A stretch of DNA of 64,000 bases from Carbonatibacter sp965199245 (GCA_965199245.1 CBDAQP010000001.1:1127592-1191591); one strand, 5' to 3'; shown: positions 18,118 to 27,822, counted from the first letter of the stretch. Translations and numbers: made by a program. Notes: a model not told the origin generated them from the letters alone.

Positions 18118-20155
18118 CTATGGGACAGACACTTCATGGCAGTGCCGCGACGACAGCGGCGGTCCGTCGAGCAATACAAGATAGTTCGCGCTGAACAAAG
18201 CCTAAGCTATTGCTATTTCGAAGCGTTGGAGGCGTTGTGAAGTATTCGATTTTGCCGTTTTCGTCGTCCCGATCACCGCATTGATGACCCGGACAAGCCA
18301 AAACGCGATGGCGTTCAGACGCATGTTATGGCCGCCAGCAAGGCATTCATGGCGTCTCCAGTCTGGCCTTTGAGGAAGTTCCGATCAAGGCGGCCATCGG
18401 TTTTCATGTGTCCGATGGTAGCCTCGATGGCCGACCTTCGTTTGAGTTCGCGCTTCATCTGCGGGCTCAATCCGCGCGTGCGCCCTGACAGCATGACCGA
18501 GGCCTTGCCCTCGTCATTGTGGCCGCGATAGCCCCTGTCGACGTAGACCCGTTCCGGTCCAGTCATCCGGGCGGCCTGGGCCACTGTATCAGCCAGAGTA
18601 TGGCCCCCGGAAACTTTTCGCCCAGACCTTCGCGGTTGGTGGTGGCAATCCCAACCTTGGCACCAAACTCGTAAGGATTACGCGCCTTACCCTTGGCGAT
18701 GCAGGCAACTTCCGGAGCGTGCAGGGCATAGAGCTTGTTCTTGTCCCCGGGCTGTTGCACCAGAAGACGCCAGGCCCAACAGTTTCGCGAACCGGGCCTC
18801 GAGGCCGGCGTTCCCGGAAATCTTACGGACAATATCGCGGAAAACCCAGCCCAGATAGGTCTTCAGTTTCCTGATCTCGCGGCGCATGCGCCGGAACTGT
18901 CTGGCATGGGCGTAACGCCCAGCCATAAGTGCAGCGCGTCTGGCCACACGGGTGTGGCTGCGGCGCAGGACAATGCCGTGCCGTTTGGCCTGACGAACCA
19001 GGGCCTGCAACGCTTTCAGATACAGACGGCTGTCGGTGGGGTAAGCTATGGCCTTGGGCCACCGTAATCCGCTCGAAACTGCTGTCCTTGACTGCTCCCG
19101 CGTCAACCGCAACACCGACTGTCGCCGACAAAACCGCATGCCTTCGGGACCAACACGCCTGCGCCAGCGCGTCATCGTGCTGGAGTCAATCGGCAGGCGG
19201 TGCTGAAAAAAATCAAAACCGCAGAAATACGGCCAGTAGGGGTTCTCAACCCACCGCTCCACAACCTCATCAGGTCGTACATGTGTTTCAGATCGTGAAG
19301 CCCGCAGACGCGTTGGTTTCGCAGGACGGCGGCCTGTCGTGCTTGCCAAAGGCCTCATCAAATGTGAACCAGGCCATCAAGTTGCTCAGGCGTATCAGAT
19401 TATGCTCCTTGTCGATGATCGAATCAAGGCGTTCGCGAAAGAGGTCGGCGTTGCTGCTTCTTGGGTTTCATGAAAATCTACCAGAAAACGAGGGGTGAAA
19501 GCGATCCTGCTGGCATTTTACAATATTTGATTCCCTCTGGGAATCCATATTATCTGGGGACTTCAGAGTTTTTCAGCGCGAACAAGATAGTCAGGAAAGC
19601 CTGAGAGTTCTTTCAGATCGCTACGGGATCAATCTCGGGACGGTTGCCAAATGACGCGACCGCAAGAGGACGGATGATGCCGGGACTGGCCCAACCACGT
19701 TCAACTGTTCTGACGCCAGAGGAGGAGGCGATGATCATAACCTTCCGATGTCATACGCTTTTGCCGCTGGACGACTGCCTCTATGCCTTGCCGCCCACGA
19801 TCGCGCATGTGACGCGCTCTTCGTTGCACCGTTGTTTGCAGCACCATGGGATCAGCCGCCTGCCGGATGTGGGCGGAGACAAGCCAGCCGGGAAGAAGTT
19901 CAAACGCTATCCTGTCGGATATTTTCACATCGATCCGGCGGAGGTGCACACAGCAGAAGGAAAGCTCTCTCTCTATGTTGCCATTGACCGAACGTCCGGG
20001 TTTGCCTTTGCCCGGCTCGTCGAAAGGGCAAACCGCAAGACGGCTACCGGGTTTCCCGAAGACCTGATCAAGGCGGTTCCCTACAAAATACACACCATCC
20101 TCACAGACAATGGCATCCGGTTTGTCTTGCCGCCGCGCTATCGCGATGGCGCGAG
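18118..20155 (+). pseudogene. IS481-family transposase, split by an IS5-type insertion and truncated
   Basis: The transposase begins MGQTLHGSAATTAAVRRAIQ at 18118. It is interrupted at 18183 and resumes at 19584 as QESLRVLSDRYGIN, an HTH. It continues in shifted frames as TLLPLDDCLYAL, RSSLHRCLQHHGISRLPD, YFHIDPAEV and ILTDNGIRFVLPPRY. These are IS481/rve core blocks with the first two Asp residues of the DDE triad. A stop replaces the Trp codon expected after VAK, and there is a frameshift near 19680. The 3' third, with the Glu of the triad, is missing at the junction with the small element at 20168. Confidence 0.85.
18184..19583 (-). mobile_element. IS5/IS1182-type element, copy 1, with target duplication
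   Basis: Perfect 12-bp terminal inverted repeats GTTCGCGCTGAA (18184-18195) and TTCAGCGCGAAC (19572-19583), flanked by the 6-bp direct repeat AAGATA on both sides. It is inserted in the IS481 gene. The leftward transposase is broken into pieces. These are an N-terminal DUF772-like part with VENPYWPYFCGFDFFQHRLP and SSTMTRWRRR, a middle part with GIATTNREGL, and a C-terminal part with YVDRGYRGHNDEG and KRRSAIEATIGHMK. It cannot make a full transposase. Confidence 0.9.
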
Positions 20156-20167
20156 TATAACATATGG

Positions 20168-20324
20168 TATAGCCTATCCCATGTAAAATGATTAAATTAT
20201 AGACAATCCACTATAATGTGCTTATAGTTTATGGATGGCGTATTCATCAGATTTCCGCCGTAAGGTTTTATCTGTCCGATGAACAACTCTTCCAAATTAA
20301 TCATTTTATATGGTATAGGCTATA
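20168..20324. mobile_element. Small MITE-like element related to the ISY100-type IS
   Basis: About 157 bp. Its ends are inverted copies: TATAGCCTAT then TAAAATGATTAA on the left, and TTAATCATTTTATA then ATAGGCTATA on the right. The interior matches the first ~110 bp of the element at 22119 (TTATAGTTTATGGATG, GTATTCATCAGATTT), including the first transposase codons, then stops. It has no coding capacity and would need a transposase in trans. Confidence 0.75.
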
Positions 20325-20342
20325 GGTGGGACTTGATCGTGC

Positions 20343-21341
20343 TTACTGGGCCTGTGTGAATGCGCGGTAGGCATCTGTGATAACCTCCGCGCTCGCGCTT
20401 GGCTTGAAGGATTCTTTGCTCAAATATCGTCGCCACGCCCGCGCACCTCGTACGCCATTGAACAGGCCGAGAATATGGCGCGTAAGAGCGTGTATTGGTG
20501 CGCCCTCTGCGACCTGTTGACTGGCATAGCTGTAAAGCGGCGTGATGATTTCTGCGCGCTCTCTTGCGGGGCTGTCGTCTGCAAAAATCTGGCGGTCAAC
20601 CTCTGCCAAAATCCAGGGATTTTGATAGGCTTCGCGCCCCATCATGACACCATCCACATGCTTGAGCTGTTCTGCACAGTCTGCCAGCGTTGTCAGGCCT
20701 CCATTGAGGATGATCGTTAAATCGGGAAAATCCTGTTTGATGTGGTGAACAACGTCGTAGTGCAAGGGCGGGACTTCGCGGTTCTGACGGGGATTAAGGC
20801 CCGTGAGCCAGGCTTTGCGAGCGTGTAGAATCACCGTTTGTGTCCCGGCGGCGCGGGCTTTTTCGACCAATGTGGCAATAAAGTCGTAATCTTCGCGGTG
20901 ATCGAGACCGATTCTGGTTTTCAGTGTTGCGGGCAGGCCGCTTTCAGACAGAGCCGCAAGGCAGTCGGCAACCAGATCGGGTTCTGCCATCAAACAGGCC
21001 CCGAAACGACCGCGCTTGACGCGGTCACTGGGGCAACCGCAGTTGAGGTTGACTTCATCATAGCCAAAGGCAACGGCCATTTTGGCACATTTTGCCAAGT
21101 CTGTTGGGTCTGAACCGCCAAGTTGTAGGGCGAGTGGATGCTCGCTGTGATTGTGGGCCAAAAAGCGTTTGGGGTCTTTGCTGTGCAACAAGGCACCTGT
21201 TGTGACCATTTCCGTATAGAGAAAAGCCCGCCGAGAAATCAGACGCAGAAAAAAACGCCCGTGACGATCCGTCCAATCCATCATCGGTGCAACACAAAAG
21301 CGGTGGGCCTGTTGCGGTGCTTTAGTCTGGTTTTTTTCCAT
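20343..21341 (-). CDS. dusA: tRNA-dihydrouridine synthase A
   Basis: FMN enzyme that reduces uridines in the D-loop of tRNA (U20/U20a for DusA) using NADPH. The 332-residue protein starts MEKNQTKAPQQAHRFCVAPM. It shows MMDWTDRHGRFFLRL, LQLGGSDPTDLAKCAK, the catalytic-Cys motif NLNCGCPSDRVKRG, ILHARKAWLTGL and the FMN-phosphate region ILNGGL. MMDWTDRH-type and NPWIL motifs favour DusA over DusB or DusC. The ribosome site before 21341 is weak, and an in-frame ATG at 21404 is an alternative. Its upstream neighbour on the same strand is a broken transporter gene separated by a strong hairpin, so it is probably expressed alone. Confidence 0.93.
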   Translation of the reverse strand: MEKNQTKAPQQAHRFCVAPMMDWTDRHGRFFLRLISRRAFLYTEMVTTGALLHSKDPKRFLAHNHSEHPLALQLGGSDPTDLAKCAKMAVAFGYDEVNLNCGCPSDRVKRGRFGACLMAEPDLVADCLAALSESGLPATLKTRIGLDHREDYDFIATLVEKARAAGTQTVILHARKAWLTGLNPRQNREVPPLHYDVVHHIKQDFPDLTIILNGGLTTLADCAEQLKHVDGVMMGREAYQNPWILAEVDRQIFADDSPARERAEIITPLYSYASQQVAEGAPIHALTRHILGLFNGVRGARAWRRYLSKESFKPSASAEVITDAYRAFTQAQ

Positions 21342-21470
21342 TGTTTTCTTTTTTTTCGGAAGTTGTCTTCTTTTTGCAATAAAGATTTGTGGCGACAAAA
21401 ACATGCGGATGTCTTGTGTTTTTGTCAAAGCTCTTGTGTCGAACGGATGCGCTTTAGGTTTAATGTATCT

Positions 21471-21511
21471 GGGGCTGACACCTGCCTTATGCAACGCGAG
21501 GTGTCAGCCCC
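21471..21511. terminator. Strong hairpin between dusA and the truncated binding-protein gene
   Basis: Perfect 13-bp arms GGGGCTGACACCT and AGGTGTCAGCCCC with a 15-base loop. It follows the stop of the leftward gene at 21539, but on that strand no good T run follows; on the plus strand it is followed by ATGGTTTTTA. It was likely the terminator of the transporter gene. Confidence 0.65.
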
Positions 21512-21538
21512 ATGGTTTTTATGGGTCGTGCAGAACGG

Positions 21539-22122
21539 TTATTTCATGCCGAGTTGATCACGCAGTGTTTCTGCCAGTTCCTTGATGCGGGTCTCTGTCT
21601 GTGCACCTTCTGTAATTTCAACCAAGGCAGCGGCGATCAAGTCGGTCACCGCGACACCCTCGGCCCCCGGATAGGCATACCATGGTTCGGCAAAGCGGGC
21701 GACTTGGCGATGTGCAACCAGGGCATTGGGGTTGTTTTGGTAAAAGGTTCCGAGATATTTTTTGTCTTCGATCACCGTGGCATTTGTTGGAGCGTAGCCT
21801 GTGGTTTCCACAATAATTTTTTGACCGTCCGATCCAGTGACAAAGCGGATGTAATCCCATGCGGCCTTTTGTTTTGCCGTATCTGTGTTCAGCAGGACAA
21901 TAGCCGACCCGCCAGTCGGAAAATAGACAGAAGAGTCATCCTGTGTTGCAATTGGCAGGGGTTTGGTCACCAGTTTGAATCGATCTCCGGCTCCTTCTTC
22001 AAAGCGTTTTTGTAATGAAGAGCTTTCAAACATGATCCCCAGTGTGCCGGAGGGTAGGGCCTGACGTGCGTCGTTTTGTCCGTAGGATTTCATTCCCGCC
22101 TCGCGCATAAAACGCTGATATA
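21539..22122 (-). pseudogene. ABC transporter extracellular substrate-binding protein (family 1), 3' part only
   Basis: About 195 C-terminal residues of a sugar or glycerol-phosphate type solute-binding protein: LYQRFMREAGMKSYGQ, GTLGIMFESSSLQ, FPTGGSAIVLLNTDTAKQKAAWDYIRF-type segments, and PWYAYPGAEG, with tail RIKELAETLRDQLGMK. Signal peptide and N-lobe are missing. The frame stops at 22122, exactly where the ISY100-like element starts (TATAGCCTATCCC). No matching 5' part or permease genes appear in the window, so the rest was lost or moved. It cannot act in transport. Confidence 0.85.
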
Positions 22123-22610
22123 GCCTATCCCACATAAAATGATTAAATTATAACCAATTCATTATAATCTGCTTATAGTTTATGGATGAGGTATTCATCA
22201 GATTTCGGCCGTAAGGTTTGATCTGTCCGGGAGAAGGAATGCCTTGCAATAGCGCAGGTTGCGGAGCGTTTTTGTGTGGGGCGTCACCCGTTGGCTCAAG
22301 ACCCCCGGGCCGAAGACAACCCGGACTAAACCGGCGACAAAAATTGATATGGTCGCCCTGGCGCGTGATGTTCAGGCTTATCCTGATGCCTGTCACTATG
22401 AGCGTGCCCGTCGTTTTGGTGTGTCAGGGGATCAATCACGCCCTGCGCCGTTCGGGTGTGACCTGTAAAAAAAACGCTCACGCCTCCAAAGACGTGCGCG
22501 GGCGTGTCTTCCAAACGATGAAGATGCATGAGCACCGGGGCCGTCCCCTTGTTTATATCGATGAAAGCGGCTTTGTCCATGATACCAATTTTCTGAAAAT
22601 TGGTATTAGG
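22119..22610 (+). mobile_element. ISY100-like (IS630 superfamily) element, decayed
   Basis: Left end TATAGCCTATCCCACATAAA inside the binding-protein gene. Rightward transposase remains in shifted frames: IDMVALARDVQAYPDACHYE, RARRFGVS, INHALRRSGVTCKKNAHAS and GRPLVYIDESGFVHDT with the first catalytic Asp. After that a perfect 12-bp-arm palindrome, ATACCAATTTTC-T-GAAAATTGGTAT (22582-22606), replaces the rest. That palindrome equals two joined ends of the other IS630 type. Right half of the IS is lost. Confidence 0.75.
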
Positions 22611-22619
22611 CCGTCTTTC

Positions 22620-24001
22620 GTTCGCGCTGAACAAATCCTAAGTCATTGCTATTTCGCAGCGTTGGAAGTGTGGTGAAGTATTCGATTTTGCCGTTTTCGT
22701 CGTCCTGATCAGCGCATTGATGACCCGGACAAGCCAAAACGCGATGGCGTTCAGACGCATGTTATGGCCGCCAGCAAGGCGTTCATGGTGTCTCCAGTCT
22801 GGCCTTTCAGGAAGTTCCGATCAAGGCGGCCATCGGTTTTCATGTGTCCGATGGTGGCCTCGATGGCCGACCTTCGTTTGAGTTCGCGCCTCATCTGCGG
22901 ACTCAATCCGCGCGTGCGCCCTGACATCATGACCGAGGCCTCGCCCTCGTCATTGTGGCCGCGATAGCCCCTGTCGACGTAGACCCGTTCCGGTCCAGTC
23001 ATCCGGGCGGCCTGGGCCACTGTATCGGCCAGAGTATGGCCCCCGGAAACTTTTCGCCCAGACCCTCACGGTTGGTGGTGGCAATCCCAACCTTGGCACC
23101 AAACTCGTCAGGATTACGCGCCTTACCCTTGGCGATGCAGGCAACTTCCGGAGCGTGCAGGGCATAGAGCTTGTTCTTGTCCCCGGGCTGTTGCACCAGA
23201 AGACGCCAGGCCCAACAGTTTCGCAAAACGGGCCTCGAGGTTCCCGGCAATCTTACGGACAATATCGCGGAAAACCCGGCCCAGATAGGTCTTCAGTGTC
23301 CTGAGCTCGCGGCGCATGCGCCGGAACTGTCTGGCATGGGCATAACGCCCGGCCATAAGGCCGGCGCGTCTGGCCACACGGGTGTGGCTGCGGCGCAGGA
23401 CAATGCCGTGCCGTTTGGCCTGACGAACCAGGGCCTGCAACGCTTTCAGATACAGACGGCTGTCGGTGGGGTAAGCTATGGCCTTGGGCCACCGTAATCC
23501 GCTCGAAACTGCTGTCCTTGACTGCTCCCGCGTCAACCGCAACACCGACCGTCGCCGACAAAACCGCATGCCTTCGGGACGCCTGCGCCAGCGCGTCATC
23601 GTGCTGGAGTCAATCGGCAGGCGGTGCTGAAAAAAATCAAAACCGCAGAAATACGGCCAGTAGGGGTTCTCAACCCACCGCTCCACAACCTCATCAGGTC
23701 GTACATGTGTTTCAGATCGTGCAGCCCGCAGACGCGTTGGTTTCGCAGGACGGCGGCCTGTCGTGCTTGCCAAAGGCCTCATCAAATGTGGACCAGGCCA
23801 TCAAGTTGCTCAGGCGTATCAGATTATGCTCCTTGTCAATGATCGAATCAAGGCGTTCGCGAAAGAGGTCGGCGTTGCTGCTTCTTGGGTTTCATGAAAA
23901 TCTACCAGAAAACGAGGGGTGAACCTGCTGGCATTTTACAACATTCGATTCCCTCTGGGAATCCATATTATCTGCGGACTTCAGAGTTTTTCAGCGCGAA
24001 C
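22620..24001 (-). mobile_element. IS5/IS1182-type element, copy 2, with target duplication
   Basis: Same 12-bp terminal repeats as copy 1, at 22620-22631 and 23990-24001, flanked by the 6-bp duplication TCTTTC (22614-22619 and 24002-24007). The leftward transposase is broken at the same places as in copy 1, with three matching fragments. It lies in the last codons of the DUF2786 gene. Confidence 0.9.
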
Positions 24002-24566
24002 TCTTTCGCATCTGGAGTTTCAGGCTGGTAATCCTGTAGATGTCAAGCCCGGTGATGCGGGCGATTTCGTTCAGGGAAAACTCTGTTTCGCGGAGTAAGA
24101 CACAGGCGTGTTTTTCTGCGGACATACGGCGCGACTGTCGGCGTTGGTGGTGTCGTGTCAGGGGATATGGGCGGTGGTCGGTTTTGTCGAGACCGCGATG
24201 ATAGGCGGCCTTGAGTGCAGCGTCGCGTCGGGCCTTGGCTTGTTGCAGGTGAAAATCCATCAGGTGGAGCGCAGTGGCAAAGCTCCGTTCAGCGACGGTT
24301 ACAGGTTTGCGGCGGCGTGGTCGCGGGTGTTTGTGGCGGAGGGCAGGGGCGGGTTCACCGACTCCAGCGGCATCTTCGAGGGTCATTCCCCTTTTTTTCG
24401 CGAGGCGTTCGGCTGCTCTGAGCGCATTGTCACGCTCTCCTTGATAGGGGCTCTGCGCGGCAACCTCTAAAAGATTGCGAAAGCGTGTGCGCTCTGATTC
24501 TGTGAAACCTGTTTTTGCTATTGTCTTGCCCTCGCGCGCTACAAATGACTCACAGACAGAGATCAT
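23991..24566 (-). CDS. DUF2786-domain protein, 3' end altered by IS insertion
   Basis: 191 residues. The N-terminal part ERTRFRNLLEVAAQSPYQGE then ALRAAERLAKKRGMTLEDAA fits the DUF2786 domain, a small helical domain of unknown function common in phages and mobile islands. A basic linker (KHPRPRRRKP) follows, then a C-terminal helix-turn-helix-like segment (EFSLNEIARITGLDIYRITSLKLQ), suggesting nucleic-acid binding. The native frame read through TCTTTC to end ...MRKTA at a TAA near 22608. The IS5-type insertion replaces the last two residues with SSR and a stop inside the terminal repeat at 23991. Function may well survive. Role unknown. Confidence 0.65.
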   Translation of the reverse strand: MISVCESFVAREGKTIAKTGFTESERTRFRNLLEVAAQSPYQGERDNALRAAERLAKKRGMTLEDAAGVGEPAPALRHKHPRPRRRKPVTVAERSFATALHLMDFHLQQAKARRDAALKAAYHRGLDKTDHRPYPLTRHHQRRQSRRMSAEKHACVLLRETEFSLNEIARITGLDIYRITSLKLQMRKSSR

Positions 24567-24732
24567 TTATGAATGGGCGAAAAGACTAACCTTTTTTTAC
24601 GCCCTTTGGCAAAGCTGCTCTTTTACTTCTTGTGCAAAGTTCGGGTGCGGCGACCAGCGATGGTTGTACGTGGGTCTACGCCGCCTTTTTCGCGTAAGAC
24701 AGAATTTTTTCTGCCGCCGCATCTGTTGAGTA
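24567..24732 (-). other. Gap with a tail of an unidentified leftward gene
   Basis: The minus-strand frame ending YYSTDAAAEKILSYAKKAA and stopping near 24676 looks like the C-terminus of a gene whose body was removed by the IS630 insertion at 24733. Too short to assign. Confidence 0.3.
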
Positions 24733-25844
24733 ATACCAATTCCATAAAATAAAGACTCTCTGGATCTGGCGTGTGAGCAGATTCTGTGATTCAAGGAAGG
24801 ACACAGTTTTGGAGATTTGCCATGGGTCAGCCCCTTCCGCTGCGTCAGGATGATGACGCATCCCGTCTTCGCCGTCTTGCCCGGCACTCAGCAGATTCGA
24901 ACCAGACGCGCCGCTTGCTTGCCCTTGCAGTCATCTATGATGGCGGCAGTCGCAGTGAAGCCGCGCGGCGTTGGTCGTCAAATTGTTCGTGATTGGGTGT
25001 TGCGTTTCAATGCAGAAGGTCCGGACGGGCTTTTGCAGCGGTCGAGGAGCGGGCGACCGGCCAGTGAGGCCCGGCTTGCTGCCCTGATTGCCCGCGTTGA
25101 AACAGGGCCATTGCCTGCTATCGATGGTGCGCTGGCGACTTCTGGATCTGGCGCAGTGGTTATGGGAGGACTATCGCCTCAGCATCAGCGAAAGTTGCCT
25201 GAGTGCCACCTTGCGCAAACATGGATACAGGACATTGACGGCCCGACTGCGTCATCATGGCCAGAACGGGCATGCGATTGACGCATTTAAAAAAACTTCC
25301 CCGCCGAAATAGCCTCCCTGCACGCCAGAATTGGTCCGGCTGTCCCGCTGGACATCTGGTGGCAGGATGAGGCGCGTGTTGGCCAGAAGAACAGCATGGT
25401 GGGCCAAACAGGGCACACGGCCTGTGGCAGCAAAAGACCAGCGCACAAAATCCGCCTGGATATTCGGGGCGATCTGCCCCGCCCGGGGGGGCCGCGCTTG
25501 TCCTGCCGCAGTGCAATACCTGCGGGATGCAAGGGCACCTGGAAGAAATATCGTCACAGGTCGAACCCGGTTGCTGTCATTATCCTTGACAAGGCGGGCT
25601 GGCACACCACCGGCAAACTGGATATTCCCGACAATATCACCCTGTTGCCGCCACGCAGCCCTGCCCCGATCGAAAATGTCTGGCAATATTTGCGACAAAA
25701 CTGGCTGTCAAACCGCGTCTTTCAGGACCAGATCGTTTCCCTCTGTTGTGACGCATGGAATAATCTCACCGACAGGCCATGGAAAATCAGGTCCATTGGG
25801 TACAGAAAATGGGCCCATGGGTTCTAACTTTCAGGAATTGGTAT
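24733..25844 (+). mobile_element. IS630-type element, near full length, transposase frameshifted
   Basis: Ends ATACCAATTCC (24733) and GGAATTGGTAT (25834-25844) are inverted repeats with the TA target typical of IS630. The rightward transposase starts MGQPLPLRQDDDASRLRRLA near 24823. It has an HTH (YDGGSRSEAARRW), then in shifted frames DWVLRFNAEGPDGLLQRSRS, DLAQWLWEDYRLSISE, IFGAICPARG, VIILDKAGWHTTG, NITLLPPRSPAPIENVWQYL and a C-terminal NLTDRPWK. At least three frame changes make it non-functional. It forms the outer part of the large inverted repeat. Confidence 0.9.
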
Positions 25845-26312
25845 GAGACGGTGTCCGGGTGCAGATCAATGGTGCAGAAACGCTCGAACACCTGAAACAG
25901 GATGTTGCCGTCATTCAAGCGCTTCAGGATCGGTGAAACGGAATTTCTCAAGAAAGATGTCACGGACATCGGAGAAGGCGGTGACATAGGCGACCAAATT
26001 CTTGTGCAGGTCGCACAGGTCTTGGCCACGCAAACTTGCGAAGGTAAAACGGCTGGTGTTGTAAACTCGGATATTGTCCCCTGCAGCATCGAACAGGATC
26101 ATATCTCGGGTATCGTCATCGATCTCACCGGGCAGTGAGGCTTCGGCATCCAGTACGGCCTGCTTGGTCTTTTCCAGCAGGCAGTCGAGGCGGCGCAGCA
26201 CCACAAACGACAGGACGACCTTACCATATTCAGATTGCTTGAAGTCCCCGCGTAGGATTTCAGCGATAGACCAAGTGAGTGAGCCGAGATTGTCGATTTT
26301 TGTATCAGCCAT
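25845..26312 (-). pseudogene. Type I methylase subunit M, N-terminal fragment (second type I system)
   Basis: Starts MADTKIDNLGSLTWSIAEIL and continues GDFKQSEYGKVVLSFVVLRRLDCLLEKTK-type sequence, the HsdM N-terminal helical domain. It is clearly a different subfamily from the hsdM at 16435. The ATG overlaps the stop of the upstream fic gene by 8 bases (ATGGCTGA), so the two were one translation-coupled operon. The frame stops at 25911 (TDPEALE). The shifted frame continues the family sequence as RLNDGNILFQVFERFCTIDL, HPDTVS, so there is a 1-base frameshift. The gene then ends at the IS630 insertion at 25844. No SAM-binding motif remains, so it is inactive. Confidence 0.85.
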
Positions 26313-27822
26313 TAGCGTGCCTGTCGGTGTTAAATGAAGTTGGAATGGTAAGACGAATGCCGCTTGCATCTGCCTCGCTGGGGTCAAGAAAGGCATGGCA
26401 GTCGGTGAGGATATGCCGGGTGGGTGTAAGCGTTTGCCAAGGGATGGCGCAAGTCCATTTCTGAGCATAATCCAGAGTGCGGATTAGCGGTTCTGGCCGT
26501 CCGGTTTGAGAGAGGGCTTTGAGGGTGCTGAGATAGTTATTACGGTAGATGGTCGGGATAAGCATGCGCTCTTCCCCAGCGGCGATGAGTTCGGCATTCA
26601 TCATGATCCGGGCAAGGCGGCCATTGCCATCGGCAAAGGGATGAATTTCCGAGATCAGGAACATCATGAACACGGCGCGGGCAAAGGGCGATTCTAGGCT
26701 GTGATACAGCGCAAACCCTTGCTCCATGGTGCCCAGCACCAGCTCCGGTTCGACAAAAGTGGTTGACCCTGCCCGGTTGCCAGTGAGCTTGAATTCGCCA
26801 GGCCGCTTGTCAGGGCGACTGCTCATGACGATGGCATGGCGCGATTTCAGCTGGGCGACCAGATCATCAAAGTGCTTGGGGAGCTGGCGCAAGGCATCGG
26901 TATCTGATACCAGCCGCCAAGTGCCCAGCACATCGTGGGCATCCTGAGGCCGTTCAGCAGGGATACGGCCTTCAAACACAATATCGGCGGCTTCTTCCAC
27001 CGCAAATTCTGTGCCTTCAATGAAGTTGGAGAAATAGGCTTCAAAAAAAGCCAGCGTGGCCTGAGCGGTGCTATCCCGCTCCGGGGTCAAGCGAATGATA
27101 GGCGGATGGGTACGCAATGCCGTATGCAGGGTCTGGAATAATTCCAGGCGCGGCGGATCATAAGGGCGGCCTGCATGCCGGGCCAGTGCTGCCGGGGCAT
27201 TCAAAGCCGCTTCGCGGGTGCCGAGCAGGCTGCCAATCAAGCTATCCAGCTTTTGCGCTTCTTCCTTCAGGTCAAGCGCAGGTGCGAGACTGCGAATTTC
27301 ATCGCGCAATTGGTTGAGGCTATCCTCCCCACTGATGCGCAGAATTTTTTCCAGCCTTTCTTCGATTTCTTCTTGGGTAAGGGTTCTCGGCAACTGACCG
27401 CCACGGCTGCGCGAGGCGCGCATATTCTCCAGAAATGCCCGCGCCGTGGAGCTGAGATACAGGCCATTGATGAACGGCTGATCTGAGGGCAGAGGCCCCT
27501 CACCCCGGCGAGGCCGCAAGGTGAGGCGCGGCAGGTCTATATCAGCACCCTTGGTCGTGACCAGGCAGATGGAGCCATCCTTGGCCGGGGCATTCTCCAA
27601 GGCGGTGCGATCCGCAACCAGCCCGCCGGGGAAATAGCCTGCTACAATCGGCCACAAATTGCGGCGGATGATGGCCTCGTCCGTATCGGTTAAATTCCGG
27701 GTATAAAGCCGTGAGGCCAGCTTGCGAAGCTTTCCTGCTTGCACAGCGCGGCTCACCGCCCGGCTGATGCTAGTATCGGAAACAAAGGCCTCTGGCCAGC
27801 TGGGGGTGGAAAAATCCGGCAT
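26305..27822 (-). CDS. Fic-domain protein with AbiEi-like winged-helix head (Fic A)
   Basis: 505 residues from the ATG at 27822, chosen because GGAG lies 8 bases upstream. Residues 15-45 (ISRAVSRAVQAGKLRKLASRL, then Y) resemble the winged-helix head of AbiEi-type regulators. Residues 150-200 are helical. The Fic core HPFADGNGRLAR (His394) is the complete catalytic loop, which normally transfers AMP from ATP to a target hydroxyl. The inhibitory helix motif SNFIEG (265-270) precedes the core, making it a class II self-inhibited Fic. The stop overlaps the start of a type I hsdM by 8 bases; Fic genes inside type I loci are known. The target is unknown. An identical copy lies at 61097-62614. Confidence 0.9.
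   Translation of the reverse strand: MPDFSTPSWPEAFVSDTSISRAVSRAVQAGKLRKLASRLYTRNLTDTDEAIIRRNLWPIVAGYFPGGLVADRTALENAPAKDGSICLVTTKGADIDLPRLTLRPRRGEGPLPSDQPFINGLYLSSTARAFLENMRASRSRGGQLPRTLTQEEIEERLEKILRISGEDSLNQLRDEIRSLAPALDLKEEAQKLDSLIGSLLGTREAALNAPAALARHAGRPYDPPRLELFQTLHTALRTHPPIIRLTPERDSTAQATLAFFEAYFSNFIEGTEFAVEEAADIVFEGRIPAERPQDAHDVLGTWRLVSDTDALRQLPKHFDDLVAQLKSRHAIVMSSRPDKRPGEFKLTGNRAGSTTFVEPELVLGTMEQGFALYHSLESPFARAVFMMFLISEIHPFADGNGRLARIMMNAELIAAGEERMLIPTIYRNNYLSTLKALSQTGRPEPLIRTLDYAQKWTCAIPWQTLTPTRHILTDCHAFLDPSEADASGIRLTIPTSFNTDRHANG

Noticed and set aside
21539..22135. Intact 198-residue binding protein
   Set aside because: No signal peptide or N-lobe; the frame begins inside the IS end, so it is a truncated gene.
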